From a bacterium (GTDB lineage Bacteria > Bdellovibrionota_G > JALEGL01), in NCBI GenBank assembly GCA_022763185.1, contig JALEGL010000015.1, forward strand, positions 202,036-266,035: DNA of 64,000 nt, written 5' to 3'. The notes beneath the pieces are model-generated. The model saw only the letters and a list, made by a program, of their open reading frames with translations. It was not told the DNA's origin and ran no database searches. A program made the position numbers and the translations under genes. Within the stretch, counting starts at the first letter, position 1, and each line of letters starts with the position of its first letter. Below are positions 37,015-44,995 of this stretch, piece by piece.

Positions 37015-37254
37015 TTATGATTGATCTTGCAGCCAAACTTGCAAGTCATCTGACCCACCAATGTGCTGGCCATCGATGTAAATTTGTGGAACAGAAGTAC
37101 GACCACTGATGGGTAAAATGGCTTCCATGGGAATATCCTGACCGGCTTTGATTTCAATAATATCATAGCCATAATCGGTGAGCATGGCTCTGGCTTTGAC
37201 ACAAAATGGACACACTTGCGTTGAAATCATCACGGCTGTTTTTGTTTGAGACAT
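37015..37254 (-). CDS. Glutaredoxin (Grx3-type)
   Basis: A 79-residue dithiol glutaredoxin with the active site CPFC at residues 15-18, the cis-proline segment TSVPQIYIDG and the glutathione-binding GGSDDL. It reduces disulfides with glutathione in the cytoplasm. It lies 72 bp downstream of dps on the same strand, consistent with an oxidative-stress pair, and converges with the giant gene across 18 bp. Confidence 0.92.
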   Translation of the reverse strand: MSQTKTAVMISTQVCPFCVKARAMLTDYGYDIIEIKAGQDIPMEAILPISGRTSVPQIYIDGQHIGGSDDLQVWLQDQS

Positions 37255-37326
37255 AAGATCTTCTTTCTTGTTAAAGAGTGTTTAGGGGTACGCAGCGCAT
37301 GCCCCTAAAACCTCAAGTGTATTTTA

Positions 37327-37755
37327 TTAGTCAGCTAATATAGAGCGCAGCATCCAAGCAGTTTTTTCATGAACTTCTAAGCGTCCAATGAATAAATCTT
37401 CACTGACATCATCATGCTCACCTTCATCCAAACTTTTTTTCAAGGTGGTAATGATTTTTTCATGGCCTTCTAAAAGTTGGGATACCATGTCTTTCCAATG
37501 CAGTTGACCTGTAGACTCTTTTATTTGGGTTAGCTGCATGTATTCTTGATATGAGCCCGGGGCATAGTCGCCTAAGGCTTTGATACGTTCTGCAATAACA
37601 TCAATGGCTGCAAAAAACTCATTGTATTGCGCTTCAAATAAGGTGTGCAGAGACGAAAACATAGGGCCTGTTACGTTCCAGTGATAATTTTGTGTTTTTA
37701 AATTCAAAGTGTAGCTATCAGCTAACAATTGTCTTAAAGTTTCTTTAGTAGTCAT
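37327..37755 (-). CDS. dps: Dps-type ferritin-like DNA-protection protein
   Basis: The 142-residue subunit of a dodecameric iron-oxidising mini-ferritin. The inter-subunit ferroxidase ligands are in the canonical spacing: H25, H37, D52 and E56 (NYHWNVTG, SLHTLF, AAIDVIAERI). The lysine-rich DNA-binding tail is short, so iron storage and peroxide protection may matter more than DNA compaction. AAGGAG lies before the ATG, and an inverted repeat (37774-37794) sits in the leader. Grx follows downstream. Confidence 0.93.
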   Translation of the reverse strand: MTTKETLRQLLADSYTLNLKTQNYHWNVTGPMFSSLHTLFEAQYNEFFAAIDVIAERIKALGDYAPGSYQEYMQLTQIKESTGQLHWKDMVSQLLEGHEKIITTLKKSLDEGEHDDVSEDLFIGRLEVHEKTAWMLRSILAD

Positions 37756-37773
37756 GGTAATAATCTCCTTTTT

Positions 37774-37794
37774 GTTTATGGCCTCATCATAAAC
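37774..37794 (-). promoter_or_regulatory. Inverted repeat in the dps leader
   Basis: GTTTATG-GCCTCAT-CATAAAC, 7-bp arms and 7-bp spacer, 19 bp upstream of the dps start codon and overlapping the spacer before the ribosome site. It could be an operator or a leader hairpin. The middle TATGGCCTCAT also begins the stem of the adjacent desaturase terminator. Confidence 0.4.
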
Positions 37795-37817
37795 AAAAGT
37801 TGATGATTTGAACAGTT

Positions 37818-37859
37818 GAAAAAAACTATGGCCTCATTGTTTATAACAATGAGGCCATA
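37818..37859 (-). terminator. Terminator of the desaturase gene
   Basis: A 15-bp perfect stem (37827-37841 paired with 37845-37859) with a 3-nt loop. Read on the minus strand it is followed by AG and seven T. It ends the desaturase transcript about 30 bp after its stop. Confidence 0.88.
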
Positions 37860-37889
37860 AAAAACGATCAACTTTAGCTATAAAAAAGT

Positions 37890-39101
37890 TTAAGCAGGCT
37901 TGGCAACCTTTGACCACTCTTTAAGCTGTTTTTGCAAGGCTTTCTTGGTTTGCTTTATAGAGTGTTTTAATTCAAGTTGTTGCTGATCAATGGAATGAAC
38001 CAAGGATGCCTTTTTTTCTCTGAGTTGTTTATAAAAAGCAGCTTGAGTTTGTTTAAAGGATTGTTGAAACTCTTGCTGCTGTAAATCCAAAGAATTCATA
38101 AAGGCTGCCTTTTTTTGTTCTGCCAGTTGAGACAGCTCTTGTTTTTTAAGTTTGAGCTGCTCAATTTTTTGGCAAGCTTCATCAAACAACAACTCGGCTT
38201 TTTCACTCAAAGGTTGATGTTGTTCTAAACGTTTTTTTTGCATTTTTAAGCGTGCTTGCAAGATGGCTTCTTGTGAGGCTTGTTTAAGGTTCCAGGTTAA
38301 GCCTAACCAGTTCATACTTTTAATAAACCATTTGCTAGGGTCCCAGTGGTAGGCCTTGATGCCATTACGATAATCACGGGCATACCAGTGGTGGAAATTA
38401 TGGTAACCCTCACCAAAGGTAAAAATAGCCGTAATCCAGCTGTCTTTGGCCGAGTTGGTATCGGTGTAGTTTTGTTTACCCAGTGTGTGTGCCAATGAAT
38501 TGATGGCAAAAGTAATGTGATGGGCAAGAAACAGTCTTAAAACGCCACCATAAATAAAACCACCTAAAAAGTCATTCCACAAAAAATGGGCAATCAAAGC
38601 GGGCATCAAACCACCAACCAGGCCACCAATCCATTTCCAGTATTTTTCTTGCCACATGACCAAAGGGTCATTGAGCAGATCTTGGGGCCTAGCAGCATTG
38701 GCTTTTTTAGAGGATAGAATCCAACCGATGTGCGCCCACCAAAACCCTTCTTGTATGCTGTAAGGATCTTTTTCTTGGTCAACAAATTGATGGTGAACGC
38801 GATGTTCAGAAGCCCACTGTATGCAAGATTGCTGAAAAGCACAGGCACCAAAAACCAAGTAAAAGAATTTTAAAACCGGAGATGCTTCATAACTGCGATG
38901 AGCAAACAAGCGATGATACCCACAGGTGATGCTCATCAAGGTTGCACACAACATAAAGAGAAACAGTGCAATATTTTGCCAGGCTAAACCATGCATATAA
39001 ATATGCCAAGGTGTTAAAGTCACTGCAGCCAAACTTAAAATGATGAAGAACGGCGCAGTCACCAAATTGTAACGGGATAAAAATGTCTTTAATTTTTGCA
39101 T
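37890..39101 (-). CDS. Acyl-CoA/acyl-lipid delta-9-type fatty acid desaturase with coiled-coil tail
   Basis: A 403-residue membrane di-iron desaturase that introduces a double bond into saturated acyl chains. The three histidine boxes are HRLFAH (63-68), HRVHH (100-104) and HNFHH (234-238), between paired membrane helices. After about residue 285 comes an unusual tail of about 120 residues rich in glutamine, lysine, leucine and glutamate, with near-repeats (SLDLQQQEFQQSFKQTQAAF and SIDQQQLELKHSIKQTKKAL). It is predicted to be coiled coil and may drive oligomerisation. The gene has its own terminator; the divergent side is a long gene-free stretch. Confidence 0.88.
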   Translation of the reverse strand: MQKLKTFLSRYNLVTAPFFIILSLAAVTLTPWHIYMHGLAWQNIALFLFMLCATLMSITCGYHRLFAHRSYEASPVLKFFYLVFGACAFQQSCIQWASEHRVHHQFVDQEKDPYSIQEGFWWAHIGWILSSKKANAARPQDLLNDPLVMWQEKYWKWIGGLVGGLMPALIAHFLWNDFLGGFIYGGVLRLFLAHHITFAINSLAHTLGKQNYTDTNSAKDSWITAIFTFGEGYHNFHHWYARDYRNGIKAYHWDPSKWFIKSMNWLGLTWNLKQASQEAILQARLKMQKKRLEQHQPLSEKAELLFDEACQKIEQLKLKKQELSQLAEQKKAAFMNSLDLQQQEFQQSFKQTQAAFYKQLREKKASLVHSIDQQQLELKHSIKQTKKALQKQLKEWSKVAKPA

Positions 39102-39659
39102 AGTGCTGGCCAGTATAGCAAAAATTAACTTATGACTCTAGTAAAATACAGACCTAGCCATGCGAGCTTAGGTTGAACTTGAAAGCATAAGTTTAAGATT
39201 TTTGTAACAAAAGCCAGCGCAGTTGAAGCAGTATCGTGTAAATAGCTTATGCATTGTAAGGTCATACATATGGCTTAAAAGGCCGTATTATGCAGGAACA
39301 AGCGCTTTGAAAAAATATGCTGCAGTTTTTTTGATCTTTTATTTGGCCGCGCTCAGGATAAAAATTTAGGTATTGCGCAAATTTTGAACGTTTAGTGAGA
39401 TTTAGAAAACACTTTTTAAACAGACAATTTGTCGCGATAAAACCAGATTAATCGATCTGGATTAAAAGGTATTCAAATTCATTGATATTAGGATAAGGCA
39501 GAACGTCTTTATGCACGCTCATAACTGTACGATGTATGATGCTGTTGCTTGGCCATTCATTGAATTCAAAAACTTTGGCTTTTTACAGTTGCTTTGGCTT
39601 AAAATGCAATACAAACATAAAAGATGCTTTGAAACTACTTTTGAAGTATTTACTTTTAT
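39102..39659. other. 558-bp gene-poor region with a possible decayed secreted-protein start
   Basis: No convincing intact gene. At 39307 a TTG after AGGA begins a signal-peptide-like stretch (K-K-Y-A-A-V-F-L-I-F-Y-L-A) that stops at 39369. The neighbouring frame then continues A-Q-D-K-N-L-G and stops near 39413, as expected of a frameshifted remnant. The 63-codon frame at 39511-39702 lacks a ribosome site and overlaps the next gene. Confidence 0.4.
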
Positions 39660-40292
39660 ATGTCTTGCCCTTTATGCAGCCATAACAAAAAAATACTCTT
39701 GAGCCGTGCCAATCAAAAATTATACTATGTTTGTCCACAGTGTGATTTTATTTATTTGGATCGGCAGTTTTATTTATCCAGACAAGAAGAGCAAGAACGC
39801 TATGCCAAACATGAAAACACACCGGAAGACCCAAAGTATCAAAAATTTCTGCAACCGGTTTTGGATAGCTTGCTTCCCTATCTAAAAGACAACAGTCTTG
39901 GTTTGGATTTTGGTAGTGGTGCAGGGTCTCCTTTGCCGCAGATGTTTGCAGCTTTTGGACACAAGGTGAAAAATTACGATTCATTTTTTTATCCAGATCA
40001 AACGCTGTTTCAACATAAATATGACTTTATTGTATCCACAGAAACCTTTGAACATTTGCATCAACCCATCAAAGAGATGAAACGTTTGTTGACTTGCCTT
40101 AAACCCGGCGGGTATATTTGTGTGATGACGCAGTTTCTAAGCAACAAAGATGATTTTGAATCTTGGTATTATCATCGTGATCCGAGTCATGTCGGGTTTT
40201 TTAATCAGCACAGCTTTCAATATTTGGCCAAGGCCTTGGGTTTGAGCGTTTTTTTTCCACACAAAAGTATTGCTGTGTTTGGAGTGAAGTAG
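39660..40292 (+). CDS. SAM-dependent methyltransferase with N-terminal zinc ribbon
   Basis: A 210-residue protein. Residues 3-28 hold two cysteine pairs (CPLC and CPQC) that likely bind zinc. The class I methyltransferase fold has GLDFGSGAGSPLPQMF as the SAM-binding loop, ETFEHLHQP for the acidic strand, and KPGGYICVMTQF. Proteins of this layout methylate varied small or macromolecular substrates; the substrate is not evident. It overlaps nothing but is one base from the next lipoprotein start, so the two are co-translated. Confidence 0.83.
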   Translation: MSCPLCSHNKKILLSRANQKLYYVCPQCDFIYLDRQFYLSRQEEQERYAKHENTPEDPKYQKFLQPVLDSLLPYLKDNSLGLDFGSGAGSPLPQMFAAFGHKVKNYDSFFYPDQTLFQHKYDFIVSTETFEHLHQPIKEMKRLLTCLKPGGYICVMTQFLSNKDDFESWYYHRDPSHVGFFNQHSFQYLAKALGLSVFFPHKSIAVFGVK

Positions 40293-40293
40293 A

Positions 40294-40716
40294 ATGAAGT
40301 CAAAGTTTAGATTAATGCTGAGTCTAGTTTTAGCTTTGTTGGCTCTGGCATGCCACAAACAATCTGTTAAACAGCAGCAAAAGCAAAAAACACAAGCAGA
40401 ACTAGAACCAGAAACAGAGGTCACCCATAGCGTTCAAGAAGGTTACTTTTCATACATGGCCGATGCCAACATGTTTGTCTCTTGTGATAAAAAACACAAA
40501 GCCAGTATTTTAATGCAAGGTAAAGCTTACCTTGAACTTGAAAAAAAGTATTTGGCCTTGCAAGTTTCACCACAAAAAGTTTATCTAAAAATGCGCACCA
40601 CGTTGGTGAATAGAAAAACAGAGCAAGAAGAATTGAACAAACCTGCCTGGCAGATGGATGCCTTGCTTGAATTGAATCAACATAAACAGTGTTCAGATCA
40701 AACGGACCTAAAATAA
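40294..40716 (+). CDS. Small lipoprotein, COG3650/NlpE-like region
   Basis: A 140-residue lipoprotein with lipobox ALAC (cysteine about residue 20) and a glutamine/lysine-rich linker. The EGYFSYMADANMFVSCDK and AYLELEKKYLAL pattern resembles the domain found in COG3650-type lipoproteins and the copper-sensing NlpE region. Function uncertain. It starts one base after the methyltransferase stop and converges with the next gene. Confidence 0.6.
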   Translation: MKSKFRLMLSLVLALLALACHKQSVKQQQKQKTQAELEPETEVTHSVQEGYFSYMADANMFVSCDKKHKASILMQGKAYLELEKKYLALQVSPQKVYLKMRTTLVNRKTEQEELNKPAWQMDALLELNQHKQCSDQTDLK

Positions 40717-40759
40717 AAACCTTATGGCTTAATCTTTAAGTAGACTTAGTTTATGACAG

Positions 40760-41392
40760 CTATGATTTACACTTAAGTTCATGATAGTTATAATCTTCAT
40801 GAATCATCCGCTGTTTTAGTCCGGGGTGGTGAGGGTTGTTTTGAGCAGGAAAAGTTTCGTCTAAACCAATAAAACCATGCAGTATAATATACTCACAATG
40901 TTCTCGATCATCGTACCATTGCTGAATATCAAAAATGAGTTGCATGCATTGACTTTCACCTAAGTCGTCGTTTGAAAACTCAACAGAATTAAGAAATTGC
41001 GCAGTATATTTTTTTTCTGTTAACTGTAGGGCATCATAAATCATGACTGAGAATGTTGGGTAATTGCTGGCACCACAATAAAGAAGACTGGGCTTTTGAT
41101 CAATATAAATAGCAATGAGATCTTTGGTTGGGCTAAGGGTAGAGAAATCACCGTTTTCTGAGTTGAACATGCGTTCTATGATTTCTTCAGCATCCGTTTG
41201 CTTGGCCAACTCAAGTTCAAAAGCTATGCGTGGATCAGGAGATGCCATCAAACTGATGATGTGAGTGCTTGGTGGTAAAGCTTTGGTAGGTTGTTCAGGC
41301 GAAGACAAAGATAGAGAGTCAAGAGTTTGTGCCTGAGTTAGATTAAACAAAAAAAGGGCTACACAAAAAAAATTGAATTGCCAAAGACGCAT
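40760..41392 (-). CDS. Secreted protein of unknown function
   Basis: A 210-residue protein with a signal peptide from the ATG at 41392 (about residues 1-22, ending TQAQ). The frame is open to a TTG at 41428. The mature part has cysteines in LLYCGASN, SQCMQL, EHCEY and at ELKCKS near the end. I recognise no family. Confidence 0.6.
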   Translation of the reverse strand: MRLWQFNFFCVALFLFNLTQAQTLDSLSLSSPEQPTKALPPSTHIISLMASPDPRIAFELELAKQTDAEEIIERMFNSENGDFSTLSPTKDLIAIYIDQKPSLLYCGASNYPTFSVMIYDALQLTEKKYTAQFLNSVEFSNDDLGESQCMQLIFDIQQWYDDREHCEYIILHGFIGLDETFPAQNNPHHPGLKQRMIHEDYNYHELKCKS

Positions 41393-41473
41393 ACAGAAAT
41401 TCTTACTGTTGATTGCGCAAAGAGTCAAGATGAAAATTTATAGGGTGAAGAAGATATTTTTAATAAATTTCAG

Positions 41474-41938
41474 TTATGACAAGTAGAGTTTATACCCTAC
41501 ATGTGTCGGCTTGAAACCTAAGTTGGTGTAAAATCGGTTGGCTTCAGAACGGCTTTTGTTTGAGGTGAATTGAATAATTTTGCAATTCTTTTGTTTTGCC
41601 AAAGCAATACAATGCTTGATGAGTGTTTTGCCCAAACCTTTGCCTCTAAATTTTTTTTCAACACGCACACTTTCAATTTGCAAACGCTTCGCACCCTTAA
41701 AGCTTAAATGGGGTAGATACATAACTTGAGCGCAAGCCAAAATTTCCAAAGTGATGGCTTCCTGCATGATGATGACATCAAAGTATTCGCTACGTTGTAT
41801 ATGCATAAAAGCTGCTTTGTATTGCTCAAAAATAGTATCAGATAAAGACTCGCGAGTTTTACCCAAGTGATCTTGATTCAGTAAATTAATGATACTATCC
41901 AAGTCATTCACATGTGCTGAACGAAATCTAACATCCAT
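41474..41938 (-). CDS. GNAT-family N-acetyltransferase
   Basis: A 154-residue acetyl-CoA-dependent acyltransferase with the core motif VRVEKKFRGKGLGKTLIKH (the R/Q-x-x-G-x-G/A loop) and C-terminal ANRFYTNLGFKPTH. The substrate is not apparent. The ATG at 41938 is preferred over a TTG two codons upstream. It may be co-transcribed with the secreted-protein gene 81 bp downstream. Confidence 0.85.
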   Translation of the reverse strand: MDVRFRSAHVNDLDSIINLLNQDHLGKTRESLSDTIFEQYKAAFMHIQRSEYFDVIIMQEAITLEILACAQVMYLPHLSFKGAKRLQIESVRVEKKFRGKGLGKTLIKHCIALAKQKNCKIIQFTSNKSRSEANRFYTNLGFKPTHVGYKLYLS

Positions 41939-41988
41939 AATCAATCACTGTATACAAAACTGACAAAAAAAACCACAAAGCATGCCTA

Positions 41989-42010
41989 TAAAAAAAGCGG
42001 TGTCTACGCT
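41989..42010 (-). terminator. Possible terminator of the TrpR-like gene
   Basis: On the minus strand AGCG-TAGACAC-CGCT is followed by seven T (the A run at 41989-41996). The stem is short. Confidence 0.4.
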
Positions 42011-42074
42011 GAAAGATCATAAATCTAAACAGACGCATTCCCGCCTTTTTTAAATAGAAGAATAAAGTAGAAAA

Positions 42075-42338
42075 TTAACCTAAAACTTTTTCAAAACCAC
42101 CGTTACCATACTTTAAGGTTGCAGCACCACGTGATACTTTAGAAATGCTGGCTTGTTCTTCTGTGCTCACTTGACGTTGAGGTTTTTCTTTAAGCAAAGA
42201 TTTAACAATTCTAACACGTAAATCCAAATCTTCAATTTCTGCAGGTGTTAATAAGTCAGCCAAAAAAGCTTCCATGGTTTTAGGTCCTTTAACAGACAAG
42301 ATGATTTTACTTAGTTTTTTGAGTTTATTTTTATCCAT
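42075..42338 (-). CDS. TrpR-family (YerC/YecD-like) transcriptional regulator
   Basis: An 87-residue protein matching the Trp repressor superfamily along its length. FLADLLTPAEIEDLDLRVRI is followed by the helix-turn-helix QVSTEEQASISKVSRGAATLKYGNGGF split across the middle and end. The final YGNGGFEKVLG is typical of the YerC/YecD branch rather than classical TrpR. Residues that bind tryptophan cannot be judged here. No trp gene is nearby; targets unknown. Confidence 0.8.
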   Translation of the reverse strand: MDKNKLKKLSKIILSVKGPKTMEAFLADLLTPAEIEDLDLRVRIVKSLLKEKPQRQVSTEEQASISKVSRGAATLKYGNGGFEKVLG

Positions 42339-42520
42339 TGATGTTTCCCCTTATGTTTTTTGTGGCTCGTGACGTACTGTTGTTGAGCTACATATTATTT
42401 ATCTCATGTCGCTACATATGACAAAAATCAAAATAAATAAATAGAAATATTCACTTTTTTTAGGTTTTTTACAAAAAACCGAAGGGTGTGTACGTTTTTT
42501 AACTCTTTATTGTTGGATGA

Positions 42521-42826
42521 AATATAAGAGAAAGCGTTAATCTTAAACACAAGCAAAGCTATGGAGTTTATAAAAGTAACGTATTGAGTTTTTACACCTA
42601 TACAGAAGATGCGTGCAGTGAAAAAAATGGATATGTTTGGCAAAAAGCACATAAGCTTGAGCAAGGCAGCATGCGTCTGTATCAAGGTGAAGAGGGTCAG
42701 CTCTGCCCCATTCATCATAAAAACCAATACACAGTAGAAGGGTAGGGTTGGTATAGTAGTCCGCCTAAGAAAGTATACAATTTAAATACAGAGACCCATG
42801 TCTATTATGTTGGCCCCCCAAAATAA
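42521..42826 (+). pseudogene. Gene remnant with in-frame stop
   Basis: The plus-strand frame 42521-42826 reads like real protein (for example CSEKNGYVWQKAHKLEQGSM, then LCPIHHKNQYTVEG). It is interrupted by a TAG at 42743-42745 and continues in the same frame (WYSSPPKKVYNLNTETHVYY) to a TAA. There is no start codon or ribosome site at the 5' end, where a TGA closes the frame. I read it as the decayed 3' part of a gene whose start was deleted. Confidence 0.4.
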
Positions 42827-42885
42827 ATCAAGTTTTGGTGCATGATACCAAGTGGATCAACAAGTAAAATGATTAAATTTCCAAT

Positions 42886-43788
42886 CTATGCTTTTTTGGA
42901 TATCAGAAAAGCATAGCTTAAAATAATGATTGTTGCATGCGCTAAACTTAAGTGCAATAGCTTCATCCAAATTGGACTTAAGTTTAATAAGGTGGCCCAA
43001 CCAAAACTTAAGGCAACAATTAAATAACTTCCCAATACGGTAAACTTGTGTGAAGAAAACTGCTCTTGCTGTTTGAGCAACCATAAAAACGTTAGCACAC
43101 AAAACACACTGGCCAGAACAGGATGCGATAAACGCAAACGGACTAACAAGGGGCTAGCTGAGTTGATGTCTGCAAGAAAGCCGGTGATTAAACTCATGCT
43201 GGGGTAAAGCGTTCCTGCCAAGGCGGCCAAAGCGCCGGTGAAAGCAACAGCAGCTAAGAATACCAGCAAAGGTCTGTAAACATGTTTTAGTTTTGGGTTG
43301 ATCTGGTGCACAACGTGGCTATGGATGAAACTTAAAAAAATACACAAGGTCAAGGCCAAACTGTTGATTTGATGAAAGCCAATGGCCCAGGCTCTAAAAA
43401 TTGAGGCATTGTTCCCAACAAGTTCCAACTTAACCAAAGCCGCACCGATCAAGGCTTCAGATAAAGTGAACAGTAACATAAAAAATAAACTTGTTCGGAC
43501 GGGGTGTTTTTTGGGATAAAGCTTTCTACCCCATAAGAACAAAAACAAAGCCAGAATACCAAAAATACCGGTGGACAAACGATGCGACCACTCAATCCAC
43601 TGAGCCATGTCAGCGGCTTGCGGGATAAATTGATCCTCACACAAAGGCCAAGACTTGCCACAGCCATCACCAGAAAAACTGATGCGCACCCAAGCGCCCC
43701 ACAAAATCACCAAAAAATTGTAGATGAGGAAGAATACGATACTGGTGCAAAATCCTTTGCGTAAACGTTTTCCACGGTCAAGCGACAT
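42886..43788 (-). CDS. ctaA: Heme A synthase (CtaA/COX15 family)
   Basis: Converts heme O to heme A for aa3-type cytochrome oxidases. The 300-residue, eight-helix protein has WGAWVRISFSGDGCGKSWPLC with the paired extracytoplasmic cysteines C43 and C50, and heme-ligand histidines in EWSHR (H69), FHQINS, LSHP and LAH. It implies an aerobic chain; no oxidase or ctaB gene is in the window. The 269 bp upstream hold nothing recognisable. Confidence 0.9.
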   Translation of the reverse strand: MSLDRGKRLRKGFCTSIVFFLIYNFLVILWGAWVRISFSGDGCGKSWPLCEDQFIPQAADMAQWIEWSHRLSTGIFGILALFLFLWGRKLYPKKHPVRTSLFFMLLFTLSEALIGAALVKLELVGNNASIFRAWAIGFHQINSLALTLCIFLSFIHSHVVHQINPKLKHVYRPLLVFLAAVAFTGALAALAGTLYPSMSLITGFLADINSASPLLVRLRLSHPVLASVFCVLTFLWLLKQQEQFSSHKFTVLGSYLIVALSFGWATLLNLSPIWMKLLHLSLAHATIIILSYAFLISKKA

Positions 43789-44057
43789 AGGCTTTTACTA
43801 CAGAAACATGCTGTAAGCGGCAACAAAAATATAGTTAGGGCCATGCTTTATTGGATAAGGAAAGTCAATTGCCTAAGCAAAAATAAAAGTGATAGATAAC
43901 AGATAGTGTTAAAACAAGTTCAATTTTTTACAGTTGATGGTGCATTGACTTGCCTTAGCTGTGCAATTTTCAAGCAGAGTCGTAAATGAGAAGTATAAAT
44001 AAATACAAGCAGATAAGGTGAAAAATTTTGGCATCTTAATTGCTCCATTAAATCATC

Positions 44058-44903
44058 ATGAAACATATACCTTTAGTTATTAATAAAACATTGCTTTTAA
44101 CAGTGTCATTAACGGCGATGTTTTTCAGTGGCTGTTCCAGAGATTTAGATGGCGGGAGTTTTTTTGAAACCTTTGATAAGCCTGGAACAAGTGGTGTTAA
44201 CCTTAGTGTTGGCAACGTTGTTGGTTTGGATGTACTTCTTGTATGGGAAGACAGCGCCGACAATCCAGAGCCCTACACTGTAGTTAACCTACCCGTCACA
44301 TACGAAATACATATGGCCCAGGGCAGTGATATTAATTTTAGTGTTGTGAGTACTCAAAACGTGATGGATGTTAAAGAATATGTTTTTAGTTCATCAACTC
44401 CCAACTCTAGCTATCGTTTTAAAATTAAATCTTTATACAGTGATGGCAGCAGTGATTTTTCAAATATTGTTCATGCTCAAACACAGCAGTCGTCGGGAAG
44501 CTATTCTCCCAATGCGCCAACAGCCATTGCGTTAAACTTGGTGAATGGCTGTGACATACAATTTGATTTTCACGACAGTTCTCAAAATGAACATTCATTT
44601 GAAATTGAGCTAAAATTTAGAGAGTGGGATTGGGATTGTTGGCAAGATGATGATTGCTACTGGGAACCAAGAAGTAGAACACGCTTTTACAGTATGGATC
44701 TTAGTCCAGAACAAAAACTTAATATGGGATTACGCTCAATTATTCAAAGCATTCCGGGCAGAGTCAATCAAAACAATTCAGGTGACTTGGGTTATGCTCC
44801 TTCTGATTATCGGTTTCGTGTAAAAGCAATAAATGCTCAAGGAGAAAGTGAATACTCTGAGTGGTCTTACATGAATGATAGTCCACCAGAAAGTTGTTTT
44901 TAA
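44058..44903 (+). CDS. Lipoprotein with FN3-like domains
   Basis: A 281-residue lipoprotein with lipobox FSGC (cysteine about residue 26). Two fibronectin type III-like domains follow, ending in SYRFKIKSLYSDGSSDFSNI and DYRFRVKAINAQGESEYSEW, the typical terminal strands. The second domain has an inserted acidic/aromatic loop (about residues 195-210, WDWDCWQDDDCYW). Related in style to the FN3-PEBP lipoprotein but without an enzymatic domain. Likely a surface or periplasmic adhesion or scaffold protein. Confidence 0.7.
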   Translation: MKHIPLVINKTLLLTVSLTAMFFSGCSRDLDGGSFFETFDKPGTSGVNLSVGNVVGLDVLLVWEDSADNPEPYTVVNLPVTYEIHMAQGSDINFSVVSTQNVMDVKEYVFSSSTPNSSYRFKIKSLYSDGSSDFSNIVHAQTQQSSGSYSPNAPTAIALNLVNGCDIQFDFHDSSQNEHSFEIELKFREWDWDCWQDDDCYWEPRSRTRFYSMDLSPEQKLNMGLRSIIQSIPGRVNQNNSGDLGYAPSDYRFRVKAINAQGESEYSEWSYMNDSPPESCF

Positions 44904-44995
44904 AATCATCATGATAAACACACAGAAAACTTGAACAATTAAAGTCATTTTATAGTTTTAAGAATGTGCAAAAGCTTTCTGCGTATTTAAAAAAC

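Noticed and set aside
39511..39702. 63-codon plus-strand frame before the methyltransferase.
   Set aside because: No ribosome site, overlaps the real gene in another frame and has no protein-like features beyond composition.
42428..42727. 99-codon minus-strand frame rich in phenylalanine and isoleucine.
   Set aside because: It is the antisense of the more protein-like plus-strand remnant and has no ribosome site.
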